This document shows, piece by piece, positions 1 to 7,515 of a stretch of DNA of 8,809 nt. Each line of letters opens with the position of its first letter. Within the stretch, counting starts at the first letter, position 1. This DNA comes from Nitrospinae bacterium RIFCSPLOWO2_12_FULL_45_22 (GTDB lineage Bacteria; 2-12-FULL-45-22). The stretch covers positions 1 through 8,809 of the forward strand of contig MHDQ01000089.1 in NCBI GenBank assembly GCA_001803565.1. Direction: 5' to 3'. A program made the position numbers and the translations under genes. The notes under the pieces are model-generated. The model saw nothing but the letters and a program-made list of their open reading frames with translations, searched no databases and had not been told where the DNA came from.

Positions 1-3000
1 GGTAATATTTAGTGATAGCCTTTTCCCCGAGGGGAAAGTCAGGCGAGAAGGCCAGGAGCCAGCGGACAAATCGGGCTATGGTCTCTTCTATAGCCAAAAG
101 GGCCTGGTATTGCTCCTGGGCGCTAATAATATAGTCTAATTGATAGAGGGCCTGGCGGTAGGTATCTGCCCCCAGGATATCATTGGCAATCAGGTAAGCC
201 CGTATAATCCGCGGGATAGATTCCCTGGTATCCTCTATCATCTCTGGAAGGAAGGTAATGCCAGCTTGATTCACAATCTTATTGACCAATTGGGTGGCAA
301 TTATGGGCCCTTTCAAGGGATGTAAGGGAATAAATTTGCCAAACCTCTTCTGAATCTCCTGAGGGAAGTAAGAGAAGAGATATTTTTTTAGGTACTCTTC
401 TTTTATCAACTCTGAATCTAGCAGATCACGTACCGCTTTAATTTTTATATGGGCTAGTAATAGGGCTAGTTCTGGCCGCGTTAGGCCAGCATAGCTCTGC
501 TTGCGGCTAATCAATTCTTTATCCGAGGGGAGGGACTCTTCTTTACGCCGCAAGGTGCCACACGCCTCCAAAAAGTCTATCGCACTAATAAAATCATCCA
601 ACCTACCCTTACTCCGTATACGATCCAGACTAATGGCCAGGCCCTGGTGATAATTGTGCTGCACCACTAGAGAAAGCACTTCTGGGGTAATATCTTTTAG
701 TATCTTATTCCTTACTGTATAGGTTATTTTTCCTTTTTTTATCAGTAGATCAAAGAGGATCTTTAGATTAACCTCATGATCAGAGAGGTCTACCCCGCCG
801 GAGTTATCCAGGGCATCGGTATTTATCCTGCCACCCTTTAAGGCATACTCAACTCTACCCAGTTGGGTGACACCCAGGTTCCCTCCCTCGGCAATTACTC
901 TTACCTGAACCTGGGAGGCATCTACCCGGACATTATCATTATCCTTATCCCCTACATCCAGGTTAGATTCCATAGAGGACTTAATATACGTACCTATACC
1001 ACCATTCCAGAGCAGGTCTACCTCCAGGGTCAGGATGAGCCGGATAAGCTCTTCCCCATTTACTACCCCCTTTTCAGTTTGTAATAAGGACTTAGCCTGA
1101 GGTGATAACCTTATTTCCTTAGCATCCCGCTTAAAGACTCCACCACCGGGGCTGATCAGTTTTCTATTGTAGTCTTCCCAGGTAGATTCTCCCTGGCGGA
1201 ATAACCGGTGCCGCTCCTTCCAGGAGCTAGCCGGATCCGGGTCTGGGTCGAAGAAGATATGCGTATGATTGAAAGCAGCCAACAGTCTAATCTTGTTAGA
1301 GAGTAAAAGACCATTGCCGAATACATCACCACTCATATCCCCGATACCAATAACCCTAATCCCTTCTTTCTCTATATCCCGGCCCATTTCCCAGAAATGT
1401 CGCTTTACACATTCCCAGGCCCCTTTGGCCGTGATCCCTTCTTTCTTGTGGTCATAGCCAGCGGAGCCGCCCGAGGCAAAGGCATCCCCTAGCCAGAAAT
1501 GATACTGGCTGGCGATAGAGTTGGCCGTATCTGACAGATGGGCAGTGCCTTTATCGGGAGCTACTACCAGATAAGGGTCTTCCTCATCATAACAGAGGCA
1601 GACCCCCGGGTGGATGGCCTGGCCATCTATCAGGTTATCTGTTATGTCTAGCATCCCTTTTATTAAAACCTTATATTTTCCGTCAGCCTTGGCCCTTTCT
1701 TCTTCCCGGGTTTGGTATTTGCCATAGATGATAAAACCCCCTTTAGAGCCTACGGGTACTATCACCGCATTCTTAATAGTCTGGGTCTTCATCAGACCCA
1801 GGATCTCTGTGCGGAAGTCATCCAGCCGATCACTCCAGCGGATACCTCCCCGGGCTACCTTACCACCCCTTAGATGCACACCTTCCATATCTTTCTGGTG
1901 GACAAAGATCTCATAGAGTGGTTTAGGGATAGGCATCTTTTCTACTTTGGTCCCCTCAATCTTTACCGATATATAATGTTCTGGTTTGGTGGGCTGATAA
2001 AAATTAGTCCGCACCGTCGCCTGGATAAGGTTAAAGATAGCCCGCAGGATGCGGTCTTCATTGAGCCGGGGGACCTTTTTTAAAAAGCTAAAGAACTTCT
2101 CCTCTATCATAGGTAATAAATTAGCCAGCCGATGGTTTTGATCTCCGTATTGCTGGTCGGGACAGAATTTAGTAGTAAAATATTCGTATAGCAAAGAGAC
2201 CCCTTCGGGGTTATTACTCAGGACTTCACCGATATTCCGCTTAGTATAAATACCACTGATCTGGTGGAGATAGTTTCGATAGAGGCGGAACAGGTCAACT
2301 TCGCGCCAGGATACGTTAACCAGTAAAATCAATTTATTAAGCCGGTCGTCTATAGCTATCTCTTTAAAGACCTGGAGGATGCCTTCCAGTAGCTGGGCCT
2401 GGGTTTCGGGCTTTATAGCTCTGGCCGGACTATCTGCCCGTAGTATCTCAAAGCTCTTTATATAGGCCAGGGGAAGACCTTCGGGCTTTATCTCGGTAGG
2501 TACTTCATCCACCACGGTCAGGCCAAAATTGTCCAGCCGTGGGATAATATCAGTAAGATAGAGCTCTTTCTGGTGGTATAGTTTCAAAGAATAGAGGGAT
2601 TTACCAGGCTCAGAAGCCTCTTTTTCTATAGATGCCTGGGTCTCTCTCTGGGTGTAGAGTTCTTCTAATGATTGAATGTCTTTAATAGCCTGCTCTATCC
2701 GGGTGACCGCCTTATATTCCAGAGGGAAGGCCCGGCTATATTTGTCAGATAAGGCCCGGGCCTGGTTATATGGATAACTTTGCAATAAACCCTCAAACAA
2801 TTGCTCTTCCCAATCCCTGGTAATATTCTTTATGTCTTCCTTTACCTTGTCCAGGTCTATCTTAAGGATATTCTCTTTAGGGGCTCCCAGGTAGAAATGG
2901 AGCCGGGCCATAGGATAAATATCCCCCATCTTTAACCTAAAATCTGAATAAGTAGCATTAAGAGACTCTACCAGGTACTCTTTTATCCGCTCCTTGGTCT

Positions 3001-4306
3001 CGGGATTATATTTATCTTTCGGCATCAGGACAAAGGCCGAGAGGGAGCGGGCCCATTTGTCGCGCTTCAAGAATACACTTACCTCACCCCGCTGCTCGCT
3101 GAGGATCATCTGTTTAATGATGGATTGGAGTTCCTTTACATCGGTATATAAGAGATCCTCAATCGGGATGAAGTTAAAAGAGGCGGCTATATCCTTGTAC
3201 TGCTGGGATGCCTCAACGGCCCCCTCCAGCCTGAGGACTTCTTCCATCTTTCTTTTCAGGATAGGGATCTTAGTCCCTTCTTGAGAGATAGCCCTTAAAG
3301 TAAAGAGGCCCAATAAAAGCTTGTAACCCACTACTTGCCCCTGTTCATTTAGCCTCTTTATCCCTATCTGATCCACCTTGCCGCTGCGGTGCACGACGGT
3401 CTCAAAAGGACTTTTGTCAACCATTAATACATTAGGGCTGGTAAAAATATCTTTGATCTCTTCAGGCAGCTCTGCTAGTGATTTAGCCAGAGGTATAGGC
3501 AGGTCGCCGGCCCGGCAGATGCCCAATTGACTACCGGGATCAAGCTGTATATATCGCTCTCCATCATCGTAATAATAAGAATAAGAACAATACCCCAATA
3601 GCACCATATTCTCGGCCAGGAGCCAGCGAAGGAAATCTATGGTTTCTTTTATCTCTGCCTTCTGCTCTGGCAAGTATTGCGCCGAGTATTCCAGATCATT
3701 AATAATATCCTTTGTTTCCTTCTCCACCCGGGGAAAGTCCTGGACTACATATTGGGCTTCCAGCAGGGTCTCTCTTAAGTCATTCTCTATAGTCGCTAAT
3801 CTCTCTGGGTCTGCTATCCTCTCTATATCTATATGGATTAAGGTTTCTTTGGGCCCGGGTTGTGTGCCCGGCTCAATTCTGATTATCTTATTCTTCCTAT
3901 CCCTCTCTAGAGTAAATATGGGATGAATACAACCGAACTCTTTGATCTTATTTCTCTTCAGGTATAGCTGGATACTATCTGTCAAGAAAGGCTGGTTTTC
4001 CAGGGTGGTTTCTATTATGGTATATGGAGAAGACCCACCGTCTGCTTTTCCCGGTGGGGTAAAGACCCGTACTTTTATATCCCTGGGTGGTTTATTGTCT
4101 ATGAATTGGAAGGAGCTTAAGAGGTTCTCTTTTAACTCGTCTGGTGAGAGCTTGGTTAAGGTATCCCAGGGGACACCAACCAGGCACAACTGGGTAAACT
4201 GCCCCAGCAGAGGAAATTTCTTGCTGCCCACCTCTTTCTGGAGCTTTTCCAAAATCTTGTTGATAAGATCACTTAGAGACTTTTCTGTCTCAACTTTATC
4301 AACCAA
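1..4306 (-). CDS. NAD-specific glutamate dehydrogenase, large (180-kDa class), 3' end beyond window
   Basis: Oxidatively deaminates glutamate to 2-oxoglutarate and ammonia with NAD in the cytoplasm, usually as a catabolic route. About 1435 codons are read without a stop; the family is usually about 1600 residues, so the C-terminus is missing off the left edge. Visible landmarks in order: an N-terminal region with ENQPFLTDSI near residue 100; RWLLAENMVLLGY at about 227-239; NVSWREVDLFRLY at 664-676; ARGGIRWSDR at 818-827; the catalytic-lysine motif PVGSKGGF at 851-858 (probably K855); PDKGTAH at 917-923; the dinucleotide-binding GIGDMSGDVFGNG at 987-999; WNGGIGTYIK at about 1100-1109; AEGGNLGVTQLGR at about 1139-1151; and NTDALDNSGGVD at about 1162-1173. 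The start is TTG at 4306: an in-frame TGA lies five codons upstream, a GAGGGAG site precedes it, and the first in-frame ATG is codon 234. Relatives are called gdhB, gdhZ or gdh in different species, so no symbol is assigned. Function is confident; the exact start is inferred. Confidence 0.95.
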   Translation of the reverse strand, partial: MVDKVETEKSLSDLINKILEKLQKEVGSKKFPLLGQFTQLCLVGVPWDTLTKLSPDELKENLLSSFQFIDNKPPRDIKVRVFTPPGKADGGSSPYTIIETTLENQPFLTDSIQLYLKRNKIKEFGCIHPIFTLERDRKNKIIRIEPGTQPGPKETLIHIDIERIADPERLATIENDLRETLLEAQYVVQDFPRVEKETKDIINDLEYSAQYLPEQKAEIKETIDFLRWLLAENMVLLGYCSYSYYYDDGERYIQLDPGSQLGICRAGDLPIPLAKSLAELPEEIKDIFTSPNVLMVDKSPFETVVHRSGKVDQIGIKRLNEQGQVVGYKLLLGLFTLRAISQEGTKIPILKRKMEEVLRLEGAVEASQQYKDIAASFNFIPIEDLLYTDVKELQSIIKQMILSEQRGEVSVFLKRDKWARSLSAFVLMPKDKYNPETKERIKEYLVESLNATYSDFRLKMGDIYPMARLHFYLGAPKENILKIDLDKVKEDIKNITRDWEEQLFEGLLQSYPYNQARALSDKYSRAFPLEYKAVTRIEQAIKDIQSLEELYTQRETQASIEKEASEPGKSLYSLKLYHQKELYLTDIIPRLDNFGLTVVDEVPTEIKPEGLPLAYIKSFEILRADSPARAIKPETQAQLLEGILQVFKEIAIDDRLNKLILLVNVSWREVDLFRLYRNYLHQISGIYTKRNIGEVLSNNPEGVSLLYEYFTTKFCPDQQYGDQNHRLANLLPMIEEKFFSFLKKVPRLNEDRILRAIFNLIQATVRTNFYQPTKPEHYISVKIEGTKVEKMPIPKPLYEIFVHQKDMEGVHLRGGKVARGGIRWSDRLDDFRTEILGLMKTQTIKNAVIVPVGSKGGFIIYGKYQTREEERAKADGKYKVLIKGMLDITDNLIDGQAIHPGVCLCYDEEDPYLVVAPDKGTAHLSDTANSIASQYHFWLGDAFASGGSAGYDHKKEGITAKGAWECVKRHFWEMGRDIEKEGIRVIGIGDMSGDVFGNGLLLSNKIRLLAAFNHTHIFFDPDPDPASSWKERHRLFRQGESTWEDYNRKLISPGGGVFKRDAKEIRLSPQAKSLLQTEKGVVNGEELIRLILTLEVDLLWNGGIGTYIKSSMESNLDVGDKDNDNVRVDASQVQVRVIAEGGNLGVTQLGRVEYALKGGRINTDALDNSGGVDLSDHEVNLKILFDLLIKKGKITYTVRNKILKDITPEVLSLVVQHNYHQGLAISLDRIRSKGRLDDFISAIDFLEACGTLRRKEESLPSDKELISRKQSYAGLTRPELALLLAHIKIKAVRDLLDSELIKEEYLKKYLFSYFPQEIQKRFGKFIPLHPLKGPIIATQLVNKIVNQAGITFLPEMIEDTRESIPRIIRAYLIANDILGADTYRQALYQLDYIISAQEQYQALLAIEETIARFVRWLLAFSPDFPLGEKAITKYY

Positions 4307-4313
4307 GCTACGT

Positions 4314-4320
4314 CTCCCTC
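4314..4320 (-). promoter_or_regulatory. Shine-Dalgarno site that fixes the TTG start of glutamate dehydrogenase
   Basis: GAGGGAG ends 7 nt before TTG 4306, and an in-frame TGA overlaps its upstream edge (4321-4319). TTG is the only usual start codon between that stop and the conserved reading frame. The nearby ATG at 4335 is in another frame and stops after 20 codons. Confidence 0.65.
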
Positions 4321-4336
4321 ACTTAAATCATCCATC

Positions 4337-4363
4337 GGTATATTATATACCAAAACCTGGTAT
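4337..4363. repeat. Two overlapping palindromes over the glutamate dehydrogenase promoter (candidate operator)
   Basis: GGTATA-TTA-TATACC (4337-4351) is a perfect 6-bp-arm palindrome and contains the -10 box. ATACCA-AAACC-TGGTAT (4347-4363) is a second perfect 6-bp-arm palindrome that shares ATACC with the first and fills the spacer. Three alternating half-sites of a GGTAT type result. This is a plausible transcription-factor site; no regulator gene is visible in the window. Confidence 0.5.
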
Positions 4364-4370
4364 GCAACTA
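4342..4370 (-). promoter_or_regulatory. Probable sigma70-type promoter of the glutamate dehydrogenase gene
   Basis: On the minus strand a perfect TATAAT lies at 4347-4342. At a 17-bp spacer the -35 position reads TAGTTG (4370-4365), a poor match; TTGCAT (4367-4362) is a better match but only 14 bp away. Transcription would begin near 4335, leaving a leader of about 28 nt with the GAGGGAG site. The weak -35 and the palindromes covering the -10 suggest that the promoter depends on an activator or is repressor-controlled. Confidence 0.5.
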
Positions 4371-4403
4371 TTTGGTAATTGTTCATCCACCAAGCCCCTA
4401 AGT

Positions 4404-4498
4404 CACTAAGACCGTAAGCAGTGAGGAGTAAAGAGTGAGCCGAGATCTGTTAACTTCTTACTGCTCACTGCTCGCTCTTCACGGTTTGTGTCTTAGTG
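4404..4498. repeat. Long imperfect inverted repeat of purine-rich near-repeats between the transporter and dehydrogenase genes
   Basis: The ends are a perfect 9-bp inverted pair: CACTAAGAC (4404-4412) and GTCTTAGTG (4490-4498). Inside, the left arm AAGCAGTGAGGAGTAAAGAGT (from 4416, 21 bases) aligns with the reverse complement of the right arm at about 17 of 21 positions. The right arm carries a tandem heptamer ACTGCTC twice (4460-4473). The left tip is CCGT next to the outer arm, matched by ACGG at 4481-4484. It begins 12 bp after the transporter stop, so it might end or protect that transcript, but no T-run follows. The pattern resembles a dispersed intergenic repeat family; that is inference. 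Confidence 0.65.
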
Positions 4499-4509
4499 GT
4501 AGAGAAGGG

Positions 4510-6123
4510 TTATAAAGTCTGATCTTTTCTCAAGAATAAGGCTGGGATAATAGCCAGGAGAGAAAAGACACTGATGATGAAAAAACAGTCTTGATAAGCG
4601 GCTACCGTTAGTTGCCTAACAGAGACTCCCTTTAGAAAATCGGCCAAAAGCATCTTATTCTTAAGCACATCCCCTCCTACTACACTGAATCCTTTTAAAG
4701 GGATCAGGTTGGTCCCTGCGGCCAATTGGCTTTTACTTATGTGTTGTATAATATGAGCCTGCTGGCGGCTCACCAATAGGGCCGCTGCCAGGGCTACTCC
4801 CAGGCTCCCACCCAGCCCCTGCCGCACAATGTTTAGGAGACCAGCTCCCATACCTACTTTCTCCTGGGACAATGAGCCTAAAGAAACGGCTATAAGCGGA
4901 GACCAGATAATGGCCAGACTGGCATAGCGTGAGGCTATCATTACCGTCAGAAGCAAATAACTGCTCTGGAGGCTTAAGATGGACATCCAATAGGCGCTCC
5001 CGGATAAACAGCATAGGCCCATAATGATCAAAATGCGCGCATCTATCCAATCAGAAATACGGCCGGATATCAGCATGATGATACCCATTAATAATGATCC
5101 GGGCATTACTAAAAGACCCGCCTCTAATGGGGTATAACCTAACAAGTCTTGAACAAAAAGGGAGATCAAAAAGATAGAGCTTAGCAAGGATAACCCGAAG
5201 AAGATACCTATTAGAGAGCCAACAGAAAAGTTAACATCTTTATAGAGGTTCAGGTCAATCAAGGGCTCCGGAATCAATTTTTCTAAGACAATGAATACCA
5301 GGAAAAAAATGAGAGCCACCAGGAGTAACGATTGAATATAAAGAGAATCCCATCCCTTCTCATTGCCCCGTCCCAAGGCCAGGAGGAGACTAACCAAAAA
5401 GACTGTCAAAAGCAAAAGCCCGGCGTAATCTAAGCGGCCGTTTTTACGCTGCCGATTATCCGGAATAAGGTAATAAATAGCCATTAATCCCAGGAGACCA
5501 AGAGGAATATTCGAGTAGAAAACCGCACGCCAACTGAGATATTCTGTGAGGAAGCCCGCCAGGGTTGGCCCTACAACGGGGCCAAAAGATACCCCAAAAC
5601 CAAAGATGCCCATAGCTAACCCCTTCTCACTAGCAGGGAAGATATCCAATAAGATGACCATGGCTAGTGGCATAATGATCCCTGCCCCCATTCCCTGACA
5701 GACCCGGAAAAAGATCAATGACGGTAAGCTCCAGGCTAGAGAGCAGGCCCCTGAGGCCAGGATGAATAGAAATAGGGCCCCAAGAAAGAGTTTCTTGTAA
5801 CCCAGGATATCACTGAGACGGCCTAGAGTAGGCATCATCACCGCCATCGCAATCATATAGGCTGATACTACCCATTGGATCTCATCAGGATTGCTCCCAA
5901 AATTTTTCATTATCTTGGGAAAGGCAATGTTAACCCCGGTACTATTCAAAACTACCATCAAGGTGCCAAAGATTACAATCAGACTAATAACCCATTTATA
6001 GTATGAATGATCCGGGGAGAAGATTGAAGGCAGGGCGCTTTCCTCCATAGTCCCTGGGGTTTTCCTTTTGAAGCTTGATAGTATGGATAAAAATATTTCT
6101 TTAAAAATGTCTAGACGTAACAT
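4510..6123 (-). CDS. DHA2-family (EmrB/QacA type) 14-TM major facilitator drug:H+ antiporter
   Basis: Inner-membrane secondary transporter expected to export a drug-like compound or metabolite in exchange for protons; the substrate cannot be read from sequence. The length, 537 residues, suits the 14-helix DHA2 group. Motif A is GRLSDILGYKK (101-111), with a second-half copy GRISDWIDAR (354-363). The antiporter motif C region is GVSFGPVVGPTLAGF (177-191), with Pro where the second Gly of GG is usual. WRAVFYSNIPLG (198-209), LLGYTPLEAGLLVMPGS (327-343) and RQGLGGSLGVAL (434-445) are typical of the group. The first-helix signature reads LNSTGVNIAFP (59-69), with Asn60 where many members have Asp. 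A long loop (about 451-507) separates the last two helices. ATG 6123 gives an unusual 40-residue hydrophilic lead and lacks a clear Shine-Dalgarno; Met26 (ATG 6048, after AGGG) is a credible alternative start. No MFP/EmrA partner is adjacent. Confidence 0.92.
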   Translation of the reverse strand: MLRLDIFKEIFLSILSSFKRKTPGTMEESALPSIFSPDHSYYKWVISLIVIFGTLMVVLNSTGVNIAFPKIMKNFGSNPDEIQWVVSAYMIAMAVMMPTLGRLSDILGYKKLFLGALFLFILASGACSLAWSLPSLIFFRVCQGMGAGIIMPLAMVILLDIFPASEKGLAMGIFGFGVSFGPVVGPTLAGFLTEYLSWRAVFYSNIPLGLLGLMAIYYLIPDNRQRKNGRLDYAGLLLLTVFLVSLLLALGRGNEKGWDSLYIQSLLLVALIFFLVFIVLEKLIPEPLIDLNLYKDVNFSVGSLIGIFFGLSLLSSIFLISLFVQDLLGYTPLEAGLLVMPGSLLMGIIMLISGRISDWIDARILIIMGLCCLSGSAYWMSILSLQSSYLLLTVMIASRYASLAIIWSPLIAVSLGSLSQEKVGMGAGLLNIVRQGLGGSLGVALAAALLVSRQQAHIIQHISKSQLAAGTNLIPLKGFSVVGGDVLKNKMLLADFLKGVSVRQLTVAAYQDCFFIISVFSLLAIIPALFLRKDQTL

Positions 6124-6141
6124 GTAGCGGCGATTACCAGG

Positions 6142-6147
6142 ATTATA
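6142..6147 (-). promoter_or_regulatory. Possible -10 box for the transporter gene
   Basis: A perfect TATAAT reads leftward here, but the sequence 17 bp upstream (GTTTTA) is a poor -35. Transcription would begin about 10-14 nt before ATG 6123, nearly leaderless for that start, whereas Met26 at 6048 would have a leader of about 85 nt. This favours, without proving, the shorter protein. Confidence 0.3.
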
Positions 6148-6186
6148 AAATTAAAAGGTGTCAGTAAAACCAACTTTATATGGTAG

Positions 6187-6207
6187 ACAAATATTAACAA
6201 ATTATTA
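6187..6207. repeat. Near-perfect tandem pair in the divergent promoter region
   Basis: ACAAATATTA (6187-6196) is followed directly by ACAAATTATTA (6197-6207), the copies differing by one inserted base. It lies upstream of both divergent genes and could be a pair of protein-binding sites; in AT-rich sequence chance is also possible. Confidence 0.3.
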
Positions 6208-6218
6208 CCCCTTTATCA

Positions 6219-6260
6219 AACCCAGATCTCCATTAGCTGCGGTCAGGAGACTCCTGGGTT
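6219..6260. repeat. Nested inverted repeats upstream of the racemase promoter (candidate operator)
   Basis: AACCCAG (6219-6225) pairs with CTGGGTT (6254-6260), and inside the right side lies a perfect 13-bp palindrome, CAGGAG-A-CTCCTG (6244-6256). The two structures share CTG and are mutually exclusive as stems. They sit just upstream of the -35 box at 6274, so they are more likely to be a DNA-binding site than a leader RNA structure. Confidence 0.35.
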
Positions 6261-6273
6261 CGGGATATTTCCC

Positions 6274-6301
6274 TTGATGTTTTGTCTAGCGCCTGTATAA
6301 T
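6274..6301 (+). promoter_or_regulatory. Sigma70-type promoter of the racemase-like gene
   Basis: TTGATG (6274-6279), 16 bp, then a perfect TATAAT (6296-6301). Transcription would start near 6308, giving a leader of about 23 nt that holds the strong GAGGAGGG ribosome site (6316-6323), 7 nt before ATG 6331. Confidence 0.7.
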
Positions 6302-6330
6302 AGCGGGCAAAAATAGAGGAGGGTTGAATA

Positions 6331-7509
6331 ATGGTCAGAGCGCTAGATGGTATTAAGGTACTGGATTTATCCCGGTTATTACCCGGTCCATACTGTAGTA
6401 TGATGCTGGCCGATTTAGGGGCTGAGGTCTTGAAAGTCGAGGACCCGGCCCTGGGGGACTATGCCCGGCAGCGGGAGCCCCAGGTAGCTGGGGTAGGAGG
6501 TATGTTCCAAATACTTAATAGGAATAAGAAGAGCCTTACGCTTAACTTGAAGCACCCAGAAGGGGTTGAGATTTTTTATAAGCTGACTAAGGGAGCAGAC
6601 GTTATCCTGGAGGGTTTTCGCCCCGGGGTGATGGACCGCCTGGGCGTGGGCTATGAAAAGATCAGGCAGATAAACCCCAGGATCATCTACTGCTCCTTAA
6701 CAGGCTATGGCCAGGATGGGCCATATAAGGATCTGGTGGGCCATGATATCAATTACCTGAGTTATGGTGGAGTACTGGGTATCAGTGGGCCGAATGATGG
6801 TCCCCCTATGAGTGCCGGCGTGCAGATTGCCGATATTGGTGGGGGGGGTATGATGGCGGTTATTGGAATTCTCACGGCGATTATAGCCAGGGAAAAACTG
6901 GGTAAAGGACAGTTTATTGATATATCCATGCTGGATGGAGTGATTTCCTGGATGGCCAATCATGCCGGGGATTATTTTGCCTCCGGCAAAGTGCCTAAAA
7001 AAGGCGAGGGCCGGCTGGGGGGTGGGCTGGCTTGCTATACAGTTTATGAGACCAGGGATGGTAAATATATCTCTATAGGCGCCCTGGAGGAAAAATTCTG
7101 GGCAAATCTATGCCGTATCCTGGGCAAGGAAGAGTTTATTGCCGGGCAATATGACTATGGCCCTAAACAGGAGGAGATCAAGGCTGAACTAAGCAAGCTC
7201 TTTCTTACCAAGGAACGCGATGAATGGGTAAGGCTCTTGAACCAGGTAGATATCTGTGCGAGCCCGGTTTATAACCTGGATGAGGTATTTAATGACCCTC
7301 AGGTAAGATATCGCAATATGGTATTAGAGATAGAGCACCCAACAGCAGGTAAGATCAGACAAATAAATAACCCCCTCAAACTTTCTGAAACACCGCCAGC
7401 CATCAAAACCCCTGCACCCCTTCTGGGTGAGCATACTGATCAGATTCTTACCGAGCTAGGTTATTCTCTGGAAAAGATCAGTAGGCTCCAGCAGCAAAAA
7501 GTCATTTGA
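6331..7509 (+). CDS. Family III CoA-transferase fold protein, probably alpha-methylacyl-CoA racemase type
   Basis: CaiB/BaiF family protein of 392 residues, the usual length. The fold is plain from LDGIKVLDLSRLLPGPYCSMMLADLGAEV-type sequence at 5-33, NRNKKSLTLNLK at 63-74, GFRPGVMDRLGVGY at 95-108 and a C-terminal APLLGEHTDQIL. Most members move CoA between acids using an aspartate, here Asp139. This one also has GHDINY (137-142), Asp168 in ADIGGGG and Glu253 in GALEEKFW. I recall the racemase catalytic residues of the Mycobacterium enzyme as His126, Asp156 and Glu241; His138, Asp168 and Glu253 keep exactly those spacings (30 and 85). I therefore infer racemisation of 2-methyl-branched acyl-CoA, feeding beta-oxidation, in the cytoplasm. 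It stands alone with its own promoter, and no acyl-CoA pathway partner is visible here. CoA transfer remains the alternative. A run of eight G (6841-6848) encodes the Gly stretch after Asp168. Confidence 0.9.
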   Translation: MVRALDGIKVLDLSRLLPGPYCSMMLADLGAEVLKVEDPALGDYARQREPQVAGVGGMFQILNRNKKSLTLNLKHPEGVEIFYKLTKGADVILEGFRPGVMDRLGVGYEKIRQINPRIIYCSLTGYGQDGPYKDLVGHDINYLSYGGVLGISGPNDGPPMSAGVQIADIGGGGMMAVIGILTAIIAREKLGKGQFIDISMLDGVISWMANHAGDYFASGKVPKKGEGRLGGGLACYTVYETRDGKYISIGALEEKFWANLCRILGKEEFIAGQYDYGPKQEEIKAELSKLFLTKERDEWVRLLNQVDICASPVYNLDEVFNDPQVRYRNMVLEIEHPTAGKIRQINNPLKLSETPPAIKTPAPLLGEHTDQILTELGYSLEKISRLQQQKVI

Positions 7510-7515
7510 TGTCTA

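Noticed and set aside
4273-4335. Short ATG-started frame (MDDLSEGDV...) overlapping the dehydrogenase start
   Set aside because: It stops after 20 codons, is out of frame, and its ATG falls at the predicted transcription start with no ribosome site.
3942-4409. 155-codon plus-strand reading frame
   Set aside because: It is antisense to the conserved N-terminal region of glutamate dehydrogenase and has no family resemblance. The other plus-strand frames between 140 and 3926 are likewise shadows of that gene.
4404-4498. Rho-independent terminator for the transporter gene
   Set aside because: The stem is long and imperfect with a wide loop, and no T-run follows in the direction of transcription; kept as a repeat instead.
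4733-5050. 105-codon minus-strand frame inside the transporter gene
   Set aside because: Same-strand, shifted-frame shadow of the DHA2 gene; the composition is not protein-like and there is no ribosome site.
6697-6963. Minus-strand frames of 88 and 65 codons inside the racemase gene
   Set aside because: Antisense shadows of a highly conserved coding region.
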